DNA of 64,000 nucleotides from Gonapodya prolifera JEL478 (taxonomy: Eukaryota; Monoblepharomycota; Monoblepharidomycetes; Monoblepharidales; Gonapodyaceae). The notes below the pieces were generated by a model that had not been told where the DNA came from, did no database searches, and saw only the letters and a program-made list of their open reading frames with translations. Both the position numbers and the translations under genes were made by a program. Of the stretch, positions 1 to 11,169 are shown in pieces; position 1 is the stretch's first letter; every line of letters begins with the position of its first letter. The DNA lies in NCBI GenBank assembly GCA_001574975.1, contig KQ965772.1, forward strand, positions 125,918 to 189,917, read 5' to 3'.

Positions 1-149
1 ACTGGACTTCTCTCAGATGCGACTGTATTGGTGGTAGCGCAAAGATACGCATGAGCTCCCAACTTTGCTTACACCAAGCATTCGGATCTGCATCGCTGGT
101 GTCCGTGGCGTGGTCTGGCGCATGACGCTCACGCGAAACTGGGTCTAAT

Positions 150-2385
150 TTTCCAATCCATGAACGCTCCCCCAATCTGTCTCCTTCGCCAATTCAATGA
201 CAGATGTGAAGCGCATTTGATCTCTTCGAATTCCCACTACTACGACCTCGTTTAATCCTGTTCCGATTTCGCGTTCGAGCCATGAAATGTCAGTAGCAGT
301 CATTCTCACTGCTCTCACGCTGTCAAGTGAGCTAGGCGCTCACCCATGTTGAAGGTGTCCCAGGACAGCCACTCTCACATCAAATAACCCTTGCCCTTCC
401 CGATTCAGAATACTTGCGACTGACTGTGTTGTGAACGCAGTTCCGCCAGCTTTCTCGTTTCTAATGATGAGTCGTCCTGCTTGTGGCTGCGTAAGAGAGC
501 GTTCACGGATATACCTAACATGAAGATCAATGGGAAGTGCAGTTGCACCAAAATATGCCAAATCACGTAAAGCTCTTCCTTGCATGGACGAAAGGAAGGT
601 AACATCACTGTACAGAGTTCGTAAGGAGGGCTCGTGCACTGGAGTGAACGCTGTCATCGCTCCAGCTGCCAGACCTGACGTGGTTGCCAGGTATCCTGAT
701 TCGCCATACATGACTCTCACGACAAAGACTCGTCGAGGATTTGAACCCGCACTCTGCATGAGTCCTGTCCGTCGCTTCGATCATAGAATTCAGAGCAGTG
801 TCAGATCCTATCGAGAACTCTCTTCCTGGAACGTTGTTCGAGATCTGACGACTAAAGATGTCACAAGCTCACGATATGCAAAACAGAATATGTGGACTTA
901 CCGTCGCTGGGATCAAAATGATTGTATACCAACATCCACCGTTTTCAGTGCAGCCGATGCGGCAAATCCTTCGAAGCCGCCGACGATCATCAACCCGTCG
1001 AGTCGCTGCTGTTTTATAGCGTTTTTGATGGCTAATGCATCCATAGCCCTTCTTCGAGAGTTGGAACCTCTACCATGGAGCTCAGCAAGGCTAGGATGGT
1101 CCTGACTCGCGCCCAGCTTGCTGCCACCAATTGTCGCCCAGTCGTGAACTTCCTCCCAGCGTAGTGCTCGGATCTTACCCTCTAGAAGACCAGGAAAATT
1201 GTCCTAGACTCGAAGCGCGACATGCCAACGGTTCAGAAGAAGTCTGACAGCGGTTCGTGTGCCTTGATTCATCCCACCAGCTGGAGCGCCGCAGTTTGGG
1301 ATCGCGAAACGGAGGCTCTGGACATAGTCAGCCATCAAAGTAATTAGGCAGTTTAACCTTTGTGTGGAGGCTTTGTATATTATGCACTCACTTTCGCGGG
1401 AGCACTCGGAAGTTTGTGGACTGCTGCAACCGAAGTTGATTTCAAGTCATCTTTTTCCTTGAGAGCGGTGTCGACCAGCTAAATGAGACGTGTTAAATCA
1501 TATTAAGGTAGTTGAATCACTATTCAAGAGCTTACCACTGCCAGACTTCATTGAAATCGGGGTATCAACAGATCCATCACCCTTCCGAAATCTTTCTTCT
1601 TGATTGCGTCTGCTCCTGCCATTGTCTTGAACGTGACAGCATTAAAAAGGTTGAGAAACAATCACGATAGGTCACGGTGGCTGCAATACTTACTAAAGCC
1701 ACAGCCTCCTGGGGTGGCACTTTTGTGATTTCGTTGTGTGAAATGCCGATCATGAAACTTGGCATGTCTGCCGGACCATTTATACCACTAATCATGGCAT
1801 CGATGGCCGCCTGCGCCTGAAGCGGTGCCTAAAAACAGAAGCGAAACGCAACATGAGATCTCCGACCGTGATTACATATTGATCGATCTCCAACGTAAAC
1901 CTTATAAGCCAACGATCCCAGAAACACGTCACTCCCCTGCGTCTGCCAGTCATCCGAAGCTTTTCTCTGACAAGATTCGCTCAGTGACGGAGGCGCTCGG
2001 TAAGGATCACTCAATTAGCGCCTACGGCGACAGCTGCCATCAGGGCAAGCCAACCTGGCGAGTGCAAGGGTTTACTTCATGAATACGCGAAAAGTCAAGG
2101 AGTATAATGCCCACCACAATGACGCCCCATGACCTCGACAACAAAACATCTCCCGTGCGATTGGGCAGTGGATACAATTGCTCTCAGTGACTCACAGACT
2201 CGGTGCAATGCGGTGAGTGCCCCAATCGTAAAATCTATGCACATAAACCTAGAGGGTGGTGCTGGCAGATCCCTGTGTCAAAGCACGCTCACCTGTCATC
2301 CCCATGTCGTTATCAATAGATCCGACCATCCCAACGATGGTGAGATTGTGTCGGTATGGCTCTGCGTCCTGTAGAGACAGCTCCC
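150..2385 (-). CDS. 6-phosphofructokinase, part 2 (end of N-half plus C-half)
   Basis: This strand encodes most of a eukaryotic two-domain ATP-dependent 6-phosphofructokinase, the committed glycolytic enzyme (fructose 6-phosphate to fructose 1,6-bisphosphate, cytosol). In order it shows the catalytic GSIDND motif (near 2320), a [12 protein letters not shown] and EVMGRHCG stretch (about 2245-2110), [22 protein letters not shown]-like sequence at the end of the N-half (near 1750), the C-half effector-site motif [13 protein letters not shown] (near 1000), then [16 protein letters not shown] (near 700) and VLGHLQHG (near 345). A further exon reads [16 protein letters not shown] (from about 315) and carries on to about 150. 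The first exon opens at 2385 behind a good acceptor. Everything upstream of GSIDND is missing from this strand and lies on + at 5347-6052. The two halves fit in sequence and splice phase. Several short introns; exact exon ends below 340 are uncertain. Confidence 0.85.
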
Positions 2386-3050
2386 CTTCACAGCCGAAAG
2401 AATCGTGATAAATATTGCTGTCCTGCACTCTAAGGGGAAGAACAAACCAAAGTAGAGCGTTCGCTTGATGGGACAACTCGAATGATAAATGCATACTCTG
2501 CACAGACAGATCCTTGGATTTCTGAATCCCTCAAGCAATTCTTGACAATCAAATCATCGGTACCGAAGCCCAGCACAGAAAGACCGTCGAGTCAGTTTGC
2601 AGTAAATGGGAACTGCTGCGTTGAAAGGTTCTGGAATAAAGTGATACACAAATGCTACATTGATGTGAGACCACACTTTCGCTCGAAAACTCCCCATGCT
2701 CAAAATCTACCAACGACAGTAAACCCGCTGATCATGGAGAACGTCTGTTGTTCCTTTCACTGAAACATCTCCAATCGTTACCGAAAATATATACTGACGT
2801 TGGCTGCCATCCGATAATGTCACAGATCCCAAGGGGGGTTAGAACATTACGGAGGTGTTCCATTTGCGCCTCTCAATGAGGTGGGTGCCTCTCGGCTAAA
2901 TCTGTCTGCCAAATGAAGCTCGGAATGTTTTTAGGCTCATTATCATTTGATGCAAGTTGTTCAGGTAACGTCATCACAATGTAGGGGGTCTTCTTCAAGT
3001 CGAACTTGGATAAGCTTATGAATTGTTCTGCTTGGACTATAACACTGAGT
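2386..3050. other. Non-coding stretch next to the phosphofructokinase break
   Basis: No protein can be recognised here on either strand. The part nearest 2386 should be the 3' end of the interrupted phosphofructokinase intron, since the acceptor sits at 2386-2387 on the minus strand. The rearrangement junction must therefore lie somewhere at or above this point. I see no obvious repeat that would explain it. Confidence 0.4.
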
Positions 3051-3059
3051 TTAATAAAA

Positions 3060-5035
3060 ATAATACGAGGTTTGCTTATAATGACATTTGGATCTCACCC
3101 AGATGTCGGAGTTCATTTTGGCCTTCCTTGAGCTTGTCGAGCTTTTTTCGGCCCTCCTCAAGTTTTTGTCGGAGTCCACTTTGGCCTTCCTCAATTTTCT
3201 CTTGGAGGTTGTGTTGTAGTTCTTCGATCGTTTGAGCTGTGTGCACTTTTGTTTACATATGGCAGTGCCAGAAAGCAGTGTTGTCAACCTCACCTAGGTC
3301 TATCCCAGATGAATCGGATGGCAGAGTAGGCCGTTGCAATCCTTCAGTGTGGAACCATTGGTAGCGTGAGGTATTGTGACTGACTTGTAACGCTTTCACT
3401 TCATACAAGTGACACGACAAAGCGGTGACTGACTGTGCCGCGACCTTTTCAGGTGTACTGCGTCTTTGGAAGATACAATGTCAAAATTGGTAAAAATGCG
3501 ACCGGTAGCTATTAAATACTGGTTACTGCAGAGTAGTATCATTGCGGAGATGCAAGACAATCAAACCGATCAGGAATACATTGAAGATGAGTCAATCCAA
3601 TCCAGTCCAAATGTCCCCTTCCGCCCAAGTAGATCAAACGGTTCGCGTTGATGTGATGGAAGCGCATCTCTCATCATGTAGATGAGAGCCCTCCTCTGCC
3701 TGCTGTTATCATCATCAAATGGGTGGTCCCAACAGTCAGTGACAGCTGCTACAAGCTCCTCTGAAGGCGGAAGTTCTAAAGGTTTTCGCTCCGTGAACAG
3801 ACGTGGGAGACCGGGAGGAAGATCCTTGGAGCAGTCGAGCGCTCAGTATTCACCATACTCATAAAGCAGAAAACTCAAGACTGTACGTACCGGATTTTCT
3901 GTGATTTTGGCAGAAAGCCGAGACATTAGGCTCTCACTGTACTGTGCCGTATCTTCCAACAAAGCAAGTACCGCTGCACAAGAAATATTTGACCAACAAA
4001 GGCACTCGTGTCCTCTTCCATCTTCACCTATCCAATAAAGTCGCCACTGGTCTCTAAGGTCTGACAATATGACCAGTCCTGGAAGAGGCTGACGGTTCTC
4101 GTGATATAGCAGAAGATATGCCTTAACATGAGAGTCTCCAGTGGCAAATTGGTCTGGTTTCTTTACTTCCACAAAAGCAAATCTGGCGCCTCGAGCAATA
4201 AACGTGATGTCTGGCTTTCCTCTAAGAGTGAGCTGCATAAGAAAGAGCAGAGTTAGACACGTCTTGCACGATCATACCCATCAGCAGTGACACAAGATAT
4301 ACCTACCCCAATTGTATTTTCAAGGAGTTTCCCTTATGTGTGTCTGTGAAGGTGCAGCGGCGAGGGAGCTTGAGGTGCCGTTTGAGCCAGTCCAAAACAC
4401 GATCCATTTGTTGGTCCTCTGACTGGTTTTCGTCCCACTCAAATGCTTCCACCTGCCGATTTTTCATCTTTGAAAATTGTTCGAAATCACTGGGGTCCAC
4501 CTCGTACCATCGCAATGCGTTTACAGTTCCGTAATTTACCACCGGAAGAAGTAAACTCATCGGAAGCTCCATCAGTTTTAAGTGCTGCATGGCTTTTGTC
4601 ATTACTGCAGACGAGATTTCCGAGGCGGGGAATGAAGCTGCCTTCTCCTCATTATCTTCCCGAAGTCTTTTCACTAATTTGTTGGCGAAATCATCAAGGT
4701 CGATGTCACCTGGCCTCTTCTGCGGAGTGTGGTGGGATCATCGGTGTGGAGAAATGATAGAGAAGACGTCCACAGCCCCACCAAGGCCAGAGCAATGGTT
4801 GTTTTTCTTTTGAGCGACCACGGTGCTCCGCTGTAGCGTCATTAACTTTCGCGACCATAAATGTCGAGTCAATTTTGTCAGCTGCAATGCCAAGGCCCAA
4901 TTTTGATCAAGGGCACAGGAATTGAAAACTCCTTCTCCAAGTAACAGATCTGCTGTCGCAAGGAATTATCGTCTGATTTGCTGGTGAGTGTGTAAGTCCA
5001 CCTCACCTCCTGGCTGCTCATGATTCCATTCTGCA
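3060..5035 (-). CDS. Crinkler-like protein with PD-(D/E)XK nuclease-type domain and coiled coil
   Basis: Read from 5035 downward, a possible start (MSSQEVRWTY...) is followed by several exons. A segment at 4674-4303 (MKRLREDNEEK...) ends in a basic stretch. The segment at 4238-3843 contains GKPDITFIARGARFAFVEVKKPDQ-like sequence, i.e. the D-x12-E-x-K core of the PD-(D/E)XK nuclease fold, followed by a strand such as GLVILSDLRDQWRLYWIG. The 3' part (about 3235-3080) encodes a strict heptad coiled coil (EELQHNLQEKIEEGQ...). Nuclease domains of this kind form the C-terminal part of many Crinkler/RHS-type effector proteins of fungi and oomycetes; that family link is inference. No clear N-terminal header domain was identified. 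Exon limits are approximate, and I cannot tell whether the gene is whole. It lies between the two parts of the split phosphofructokinase gene. Confidence 0.45.
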
Positions 5036-5346
5036 AATGATTAGAATGCCGTTATGAGTCGCCATATCGTATTGATCACGCAATATTTGTTCTATTTTTT
5101 AATTATTGAACTCGAAAACATTGACTGTGTTTGTGCAAAGTCAATGCGGATTGGGGATGTGGGACATTCGAATGATAGGATGAGTCACCCAATTCCCATT
5201 CCCGAGCTAAACGCAACAACAACACTACCGGCAGGTGCCAGCAAGGATGGGACGCGTGCTTTATATCCCTTCCACACTCCAGAAAACTGGGAACGGTGAC
5301 AGTTCCCCAATAGATCCTGTCTCCCATTCACCTCAAACCTGCCTGC

Positions 5347-6052
5347 ATGACTCATCCTTCTAACACCCATCACATGGATCATTTCAAAAGTGATGCGAGC
5401 CACTCAGTCGGCTTTCTTTGCTCCGGTGGTGACTCGTGTGGGATGAACGCTCCTGTCCGTGCGATCACGAGAGTTGCGATTGCGAGGGGACTGAAGCCTT
5501 ACGCAGTTTACGAAGGTTTTCAGGGTAAGTAGAGTGCAAAGTATCCTCGTTCAAAGGTTTGCGAGCGTCAAGGAATGGTTTTTTGCGAGAAATGCGCTTG
5601 AGGACGACTGGTTCAAATACAGGGACCTTCACCCGGAAATTCAAAAGTGACACATAGATTCACAGGTCTCATCGACGCCGGAGATAAGATGCGTTCTTTC
5701 TCTTGGGATGACGTCGGGCGAATCATTCACGTTGTACGTATCACATGCATGCATTTGTTGACAGTCGCTGGCAGTCAAACGGATTTCAAAACGCAGGGAG
5801 GAACTATTCTTGGATCGTCAAGATCTGCTGCTTTTCGCACGATTGAGGGAAGGAGAGCTGCTGTGCGAAATATGACTCGGTGTGGCGTGGTGCGTACATT
5901 CACAGGGTGAAGAAAGTATTCTCGCTCCGACTAAGCAGCACTTTCGGCTTGTCAGGACGCTCTTATTGCAATAGGTGGTGATGGTTCTTTGATGGGAGCA
6001 GACACTCTGAGATCGGAATGGAGGGGTCCAGTGTCGCAGTTGGTCGACCTGG
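5347..6052 (+). CDS. 6-phosphofructokinase, part 1 (N-terminal half, four exons)
   Basis: This is the start of the same phosphofructokinase. Four exons with clean GT-AG introns are visible: 5347-5524, 5666-5733, 5797-5889 and 5956-6052. They encode the ATP-binding glycine motif in LCSGGDSCGMNAPVRA, the YEGFQG turn, GLIDAGDKM, GGTILGSSR and the second nucleotide motif IGGDGSLMGADTLRSEW. The last exon ends LVDL-G at a strong donor (GTGCGT at 6053). Nothing recognisable as phosphofructokinase follows on this strand. The missing continuation ([23 protein letters not shown]) lies on the minus strand from 2385 and joins in phase. The ATG at 5347 is chosen because it is the first in-frame start, about 20 codons before the first conserved strand. 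The donor site, motifs and frame are all undamaged. Confidence 0.85.
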
Positions 6053-6444
6053 GTGCGTCGTTGGCCATCATCGGTCCTGATTCAACACCCCCTATTGTGA
6101 AGGATATCACGGACCTTCACTTTGAGGGGATGCGATATGTCACTCTTTGCTCTCTGCCCTGGATTTTCGACCGAGTTCTGGAGAATTTCGTGGATACATG
6201 TGTAAGGCAACATGTTGGTGGTCACGATACCACGACGTATGCGGTATTGGGAAGAATTCCTTGCTGACCAAGCGTTTATTTCATATTTACGTCAAGATCA
6301 ATGTCCCTTCCGTGAAGGGAGGAGTTGTAGAGGTGATGAGGGGAGATACGAGCTGCCGTGCAATGGTTGTGCTTACATCTTTTTGTCATTAGTAAATTCC
6401 CTCAACTTTCATACAAATTGTGTGCAATCGCAGCAGCATTTCCA

Positions 6445-7325
6445 CTACACTCTTCCTTGGCGGATTCTCTTTAGTCCTTCATAATAGTCCTGGGAATCTC
6501 CACTTACGCAAAGGGGAATGCCGCTACAAGTGACCTCAACAGTGCACTGAATCTCTCCCAAGTTTGTTTCTCCCCCGCCTGTTTTCAATACTTGAATTTC
6601 TTTGTCTACCTGCCAAATCGCACTGAACGTCACAATAGGTCCAGGCTGGGGCACATCTGAGCATTCATAAAAGTCGAACTCCTTCCATGGGTACTGTTCA
6701 CTGTCGCTATTTGCGGAACCAGGAGGAAAGCCACCTTGAGAAAAGCCACCTTGAGAAGGATTAGAAAGGCTAAACTTTATGTGGAGTGGCGAACTGTCTG
6801 CAACATCTGACAAATTGATGGCCTGTGATCCATTCCCGGTCTGCAGAAAATGCGAAACTGTTGCTCACTTTTTAAGCGTCCCCTAACTTGCCTCCCAATT
6901 CTATCCCTAGGCTTCTCTTCGAGGGTGACAATCGGTTGTGGATCCCACCCAGCAGGTCCCATATTCCCACTGATGGCTGTCGAAGAAACAGGTATTCCTC
7001 GGAGTGTTGTATTGAAGAGAGCTATTGCACCTGGGGATCCGCGGGAATAGTAGAGAACAGCCAGGCTCTTGGCTTTCACCTGTTCTTTGACAAGCGATGG
7101 ATTGCAAGAGGCCACAAGAAAGATGGGAGTTGATGATAGGTAGGGAAGGGGGTCGAAGAATTCACTATGGGCTCCACTATTTGGGAGTTGGGCAAGGTGT
7201 CCACATCCAATCGTCCATGTGCTTGCTGGACTCCAAAGGAGTGAAAAAACGAAAACGATTAAGAAGGACAACGAAATCGAGGCAGAGGCTGCTTGATGGC
7301 ATGCGCCAGAGGGTGAGACATTCAT
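6445..7325 (-). CDS. Secreted or membrane-anchored protein of unknown function
   Basis: The start at 7325 gives a hydrophobic N-terminus (ISLSFLIVFVFSLLW) that reads as a signal peptide or anchor, followed by WTIGCGHLAQLPNS. The first exon runs to about 6888. A 47-nt GT-AG intron (about 6841-6887) then joins DRIGRQ to TGNGSQAINLSDV in frame. Exon 2 carries a repeat of the kind SQGGFSQGGFPPGS, an acidic aromatic patch and a few cysteines (QCTVEVTCSGIPLC). A possible further donor lies near 6515; without splicing the frame closes at 6445. I recognise no domain family. The domain order suggests an extracellular protein, but the function is unknown. The upstream in-frame ATG at 7421 was rejected because it would bury the signal sequence. 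Confidence 0.5.
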
Positions 7326-7598
7326 TATACAACCTTTTGGCCGGATTTTGCCGGTGTGGCTGCAACGCTTCTCCCACCAAAACCTGGCAAAACAGCAAAA
7401 TGTTACACAGCTTTGGTGCATGTGCTAGGTGCTGCTGAGGCGGCTAATGCCCCCCAATGTGCCAAGCGCCGGTCGAAGCAGTGGAATCCCTCCCAATGGA
7501 GATGCATTCATCAACCTCCCATGTACTCTTTCCTTGAAGCTTCAACATTTATGAGAGTGCTTGCGGCAGAACATCAGGCAAAATAGAGATAGCATGCG

Positions 7599-7620
7599 AC
7601 GGATAAAATTTTTTATCCGT
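7599..7620. repeat. Perfect 22-nt palindrome
   Basis: Ten-base arms (ACGGATAAAA and its complement) flank a two-base centre. It lies in the intergenic stretch between the secreted protein gene, which runs leftward from 7325, and the F-box gene starting at 8090. It may be a protein-binding site or a short hairpin; nothing else in 7326-8089 is recognisable apart from AT-rich tracts near 7850. Confidence 0.6.
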
Positions 7621-8089
7621 TGATGGAGACCAGGAGTGTTGAACCCACAAAGATGAGTGAAAAAACGAGGCGAGTTGTTGCATTCGGCAGAACAAGCACA
7701 TCAAAATAGCGGAAAAAATAATGAGTAGAGATGTGTGTAGTTTAACCGACGATGACCATGGACTGAGGCCACGAGGAGGATGGAGGGTGTGATGGGCCAA
7801 ACAAGGAAACAGTTGTCATGAGCAATGGCCTGGGCCTTGCTTGGGTTCTTTTTTTCTAAAAATTTTTATTTTTGCGATGGACCACGTGCTTTGTAAGATC
7901 TCCCCCTAATTTGGACACTGCAGACTGGCAGGTCTAGTACAAGAACTGGCTTCTCTGCAAAACCATCATATTTTTATACATGTGTTTAATACACTATTTG
8001 GTTTCATTTAGAAAGTGGCCCGACGTTCTTTTAAGTGTGGAATCTTCCTTTACCGAAGGCTCCCCCTTCCGGTTTCCCTTCCAAATCCC

Positions 8090-8731
8090 ATGGCTCAGCA
8101 ATCATCCCAAACGGGGCCTTCCCTCTCGCTCCCGCCCGAAACAATCCTTAAGATCTTTCGCTACCTCTCTTCTCCCGACCTACTCCGAATAGCTCGGTCC
8201 TGCCGCACGCTGCGCACCGTGGCGGCATCACGCGAGCTATGGGACCGCCTCGTCCTCGAGAACACCCCTTACATCAGCGAAGACGGGCTCAACGACACCA
8301 TCGCCGCCGCTGCGCGCCTCACTCACTTTCCCAACCCCATCATCTCATTGGCCAAGTACACACTCATGAACCAAATACGCACAGTTGTGATCACGGGCTC
8401 AGAATACCTCACATTTGAAACTCTCGTCCAGATCATGTTCTGGCACTCCATCCGATCGATACACTTGCGCAACTGCAGCTCCATCAATATTAAAAAGCTC
8501 TCCGAAGATCTTTTCCGCACTTCCGGGACTCGCTGGGACCTGTCAACTAGCTACAACTTCGACTACATCACAAACGCCATCCAGAACGGAGCACACAAGG
8601 GCAAGCCCTCATATCGCTTCAGGAAGACGGAATTACGATTACTCGACCTCACTGGATGTACTCTTGAAGATGACTTCCACCTTTCTGCCCTTCAGTGCGC
8701 CATGGATTGTTTTTTTCTCGACCAGGGTTGA
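8090..8731 (+). CDS. F-box protein
   Basis: The ATG at 8090 opens MAQQSSQTG, followed at residues 12-50 by a classic F-box (LSLPPETILKIFRYLSSPDLL...CRTLRTVAASRELWDRLVLE). F-box proteins are substrate adaptors of SCF ubiquitin ligases; the F-box binds Skp1. After it come leucine-rich stretches (IRTVVITGSEYLTFETL, IRSIHLRNCSSINIKKLSEDLF, LRLLDLTGC), probably the substrate-binding part. The open frame stops at 8731, but splice-like signals lie before it (a pyrimidine tract ending in AG near 8729) and a Cys-rich segment follows at 8881-8985, so the true protein is likely longer. The 3' exon structure is not resolved. Confidence 0.75.
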   Translation: MAQQSSQTGPSLSLPPETILKIFRYLSSPDLLRIARSCRTLRTVAASRELWDRLVLENTPYISEDGLNDTIAAAARLTHFPNPIISLAKYTLMNQIRTVVITGSEYLTFETLVQIMFWHSIRSIHLRNCSSINIKKLSEDLFRTSGTRWDLSTSYNFDYITNAIQNGAHKGKPSYRFRKTELRLLDLTGCTLEDDFHLSALQCAMDCFFLDQG

Positions 8732-8880
8732 ATTCTGGCCCCAACGGTGCCAGGTGCCCAATTGCTACCCCCACCTTCACAAACACTTATATCAATCCGA
8801 TGAAAATTTTTCCCAGATTCCTATGCGTTGAGGAGTCCTACTACCGTATCCCGTGGGACGCCGCGTCCCCGACCCCGTGA

Positions 8881-9030
8881 TGTGCAGACTGCCTTCGTCG
8901 CTCCACGTGCAGCCAATGTGGAACGTACTTTGCCGTTGCTCGCGGCACCCTCACTCCCTGCGTAGTGTGTCAGCAATCTTTATCTTCTGCGGCCCCAGCA
9001 ACTGTCTTAACGGACTCGGGATGAATCTAT
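8881..9030 (+). other. Possible Cys-rich C-terminal exon of the F-box gene
   Basis: In one frame this segment reads CADCLRRSTCSQCG...LTPCVVCQ, with six cysteines in CxxC-type pairs, like the small zinc-binding tails seen on some fungal F-box proteins. The frame is preceded directly by a TGA at 8878-8880, so it would need an acceptor close to 8880 or reflects a base error. It closes with TGA after TVLTDSG. Treat it as a possible last exon. Confidence 0.3.
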
Positions 9031-9413
9031 GGGCGAGAGAGCGTTGGAACGGTGTCTGGAGCCAGGGATTGCGGAGGAGGTTTAGTTGTGGGCCTTGCTT
9101 GGTCGCGGGAAAGGCATGGCCATGGCCATGGCAGGCAACCTGCAATGGGCCAAGGCCCAGTAATTGGCTATCGACGACTCTTGATATTCTCCGTTATATG
9201 TTTGGATAACGTTTTCATGTATCCTTATGTTGCAAGTATTCGCGTGTGCATGTGTGCGTGTGTGTATACATGTGTGTGTGGTGGACTGGTGGACAGCATT
9301 TTCCCCATCCCCAATCACGTCGCTCTGTCATTCGCACAAACAAGTGTAATGTTTCCAAATTTCACAATTAAAACAATGCACAAGGTAAATTGCATGAAAT
9401 GATATTGCTCCTC

Positions 9414-10875
9414 TCAAGCCTCGTCCGCCCTCATTTTCTTCCCATTGCCTACCTCCCCCTCCGCCTCCCCCACCTTCCGCTTCTTCACAAGCCCGCTCAC
9501 GTCATTCACCGGCGCCGCTGCTAGCTGCTTCCGCGCGTCGGCGAGGAACCCGCCCTGCGAGGCGTCGGTGAGGAGGGCGGATGGGAGGGTGGATAGGTCG
9601 GCGATCTGCGTGTCGGTGGGATGGGATGCGGTTGGGTTCGGTTATGGAGGGAGGTAGGTGGGATAGAAAGCGTACCTTATCCTCAAGCTCGGGTATGAGC
9701 TCCTCGATGTCTTTCACCTCGTCGTGTCCGCCTTCGTTCCCCTCCTCTGCCGCGGCCTTCCCCTTCCCTTTCCCTTTCGTACCCCCCTCGCCCCCCTGTA
9801 CCTCCTTAGCGGCCCGCTCCGCCAAAATCTCCTCCCTCCTCCCTTCCAACACCTTCTTCGCCATCCGGAACTGCTCCACGGCGGCCTCGACTTTGCCGTC
9901 CGTCTCGAGCGCCAAACCGAGAAGGTGGTGCACTTCCACGAGTTCGCGGTGGGTTGGGGGGAGGTAGGACTTTTTGAGTGAGAGGGCCGAGTGGAAGGAT
10001 TGGACGGATTGAGGGGGGTTGTCTGGGTGTGGTGGGTGTGCGTGGGTGTGGGTTATTCCAACGGAGGAGAGTGGATGATGTGCCGAACCCAGGAAACGCA
10101 CCATCCTCCAGCCCAACTTCTCCCTGAAGCATGAATACTTGCGCCAGTCGCGCCTTCCCGTCCGGAGAAGCGTCCTTCTCGTACACCGTTCGTGCGATTT
10201 CGAGAACTTCCCATGCGAGGGTGAAGTCGTCTCCCTCTTCGCCCGTGGAGATGTCGTCGTCGTCGTCATCATCATCGTCGTCGTCCTCGGCTTGTGGTGG
10301 AACCAAGAGGCGATAAGACATGCCGCATTGAACACCGTGGCCGAACTTTGACATCTCACCTTCACCGTCACCAGAATCGTCAGCTGCACCTTCCCCAGAC
10401 TTTTTCTTGACAACCTTTCCATCAAACAGTCCCGCGGACTGGATTGCGGTCTTGAGAAGCGTCTTTCCGTACCAGAAGAACACGTCTCCAGACTCTGGGG
10501 ATATGTGGCTGTGCACTTCCTCCCTGAGGCGAAAGAGAGAAGCCGTGAAGAGAGACGAGACGCCGGATTCATAAGCGTCGATGGAGTGAAACCGGCGGGA
10601 GTACGAGTACGTCGAACTCACGAAAATGCAGCCGCTTGTCCGAGCTTCGCTGCAGCGTCTTCAAACTGCGACAGTTTGTACAGATTCTTTCCCTCCTCGA
10701 GCAGCGCCCCTATCCGCTCGATTTTCTGCTCCTTTGTGAGATTCTCATCGGCGGGGATGTCTCTCGCACTCGCGTCCTGGGCGTTCTCGATCGCGGCCCC
10801 GTTTGTGTTCGCGGCCAGGGTTGGAGAGAGTTGATTCGGGCGAGCAGGGGACTTTGATGCTTCGATCTCGGACAT
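9414..10875 (-). CDS. NASP/Hif1/Sim3-type histone chaperone (SHNi-TPR)
   Basis: Four exons: 10875-10622, 10523-10102, 10022-9676 and 9605-9414, with GT-AG introns of 98, 79 and 70 nt that keep frame. The product opens MSEIEASKSPARPNQ and has a first TPR (LLEEGKNLYKLSQFEDAAAKL), then GDVFFWYGKTLLKTAIQ. An acidic insert with eleven or more consecutive Asp follows, then two more TPRs (ALSLKKSYLPPTHRELVEVHHLLGLALE and KVEAAVEQFRMAKKVLEGR), a lysine/glycine-rich linker, and a C-terminal KKRKV-type nuclear signal. TPRs interrupted by an acidic loop are the hallmark of the NASP family, which escorts H3-H4 (and CENP-A in Sim3) to chromatin. The Asp run is encoded by a GAT/GAC repeat near 10250-10290. 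Start chosen because it directly precedes the conserved region. Confidence 0.85.
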
Positions 10876-11169
10876 GTGAGTGGTGAGTGACGTGTTGGGC
10901 GATTCTACGACGAGCATATGTGAGTGGAGAAGGGTATGTCGAAGTCGAATGGCGGATGGAATGTGGGGTGGCCAGAGCACAAAATATACAAAATATCTGA
11001 CACTGACACAATTCTGGACTTGAAAACAACAATAAAGTAATATACAATTAACTTTACTAATTTTACATGTTCATGTTTGAGCAAGAAAAGGTAATGGGTG
11101 TTCGGTATTTTGTCGGAATCAAATCTGCCTCGGACCCCCGAAATCCGCGGCACATTCAGCAACGTGACA

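Noticed and set aside
530-1105. 191-codon plus-strand ORF
   Set aside because: It is the antisense shadow of phosphofructokinase exons and has no protein character of its own.
8878-8880. Selenocysteine at TGA
   Set aside because: No SECIS-like structure is evident and fungi of this kind generally lack the pathway; splicing or a base error is simpler.
9502-10572. 356-codon minus-strand ORF
   Set aside because: It overlaps the NASP gene in the wrong frame for most of its length; the spliced model explains the region with conserved TPRs.
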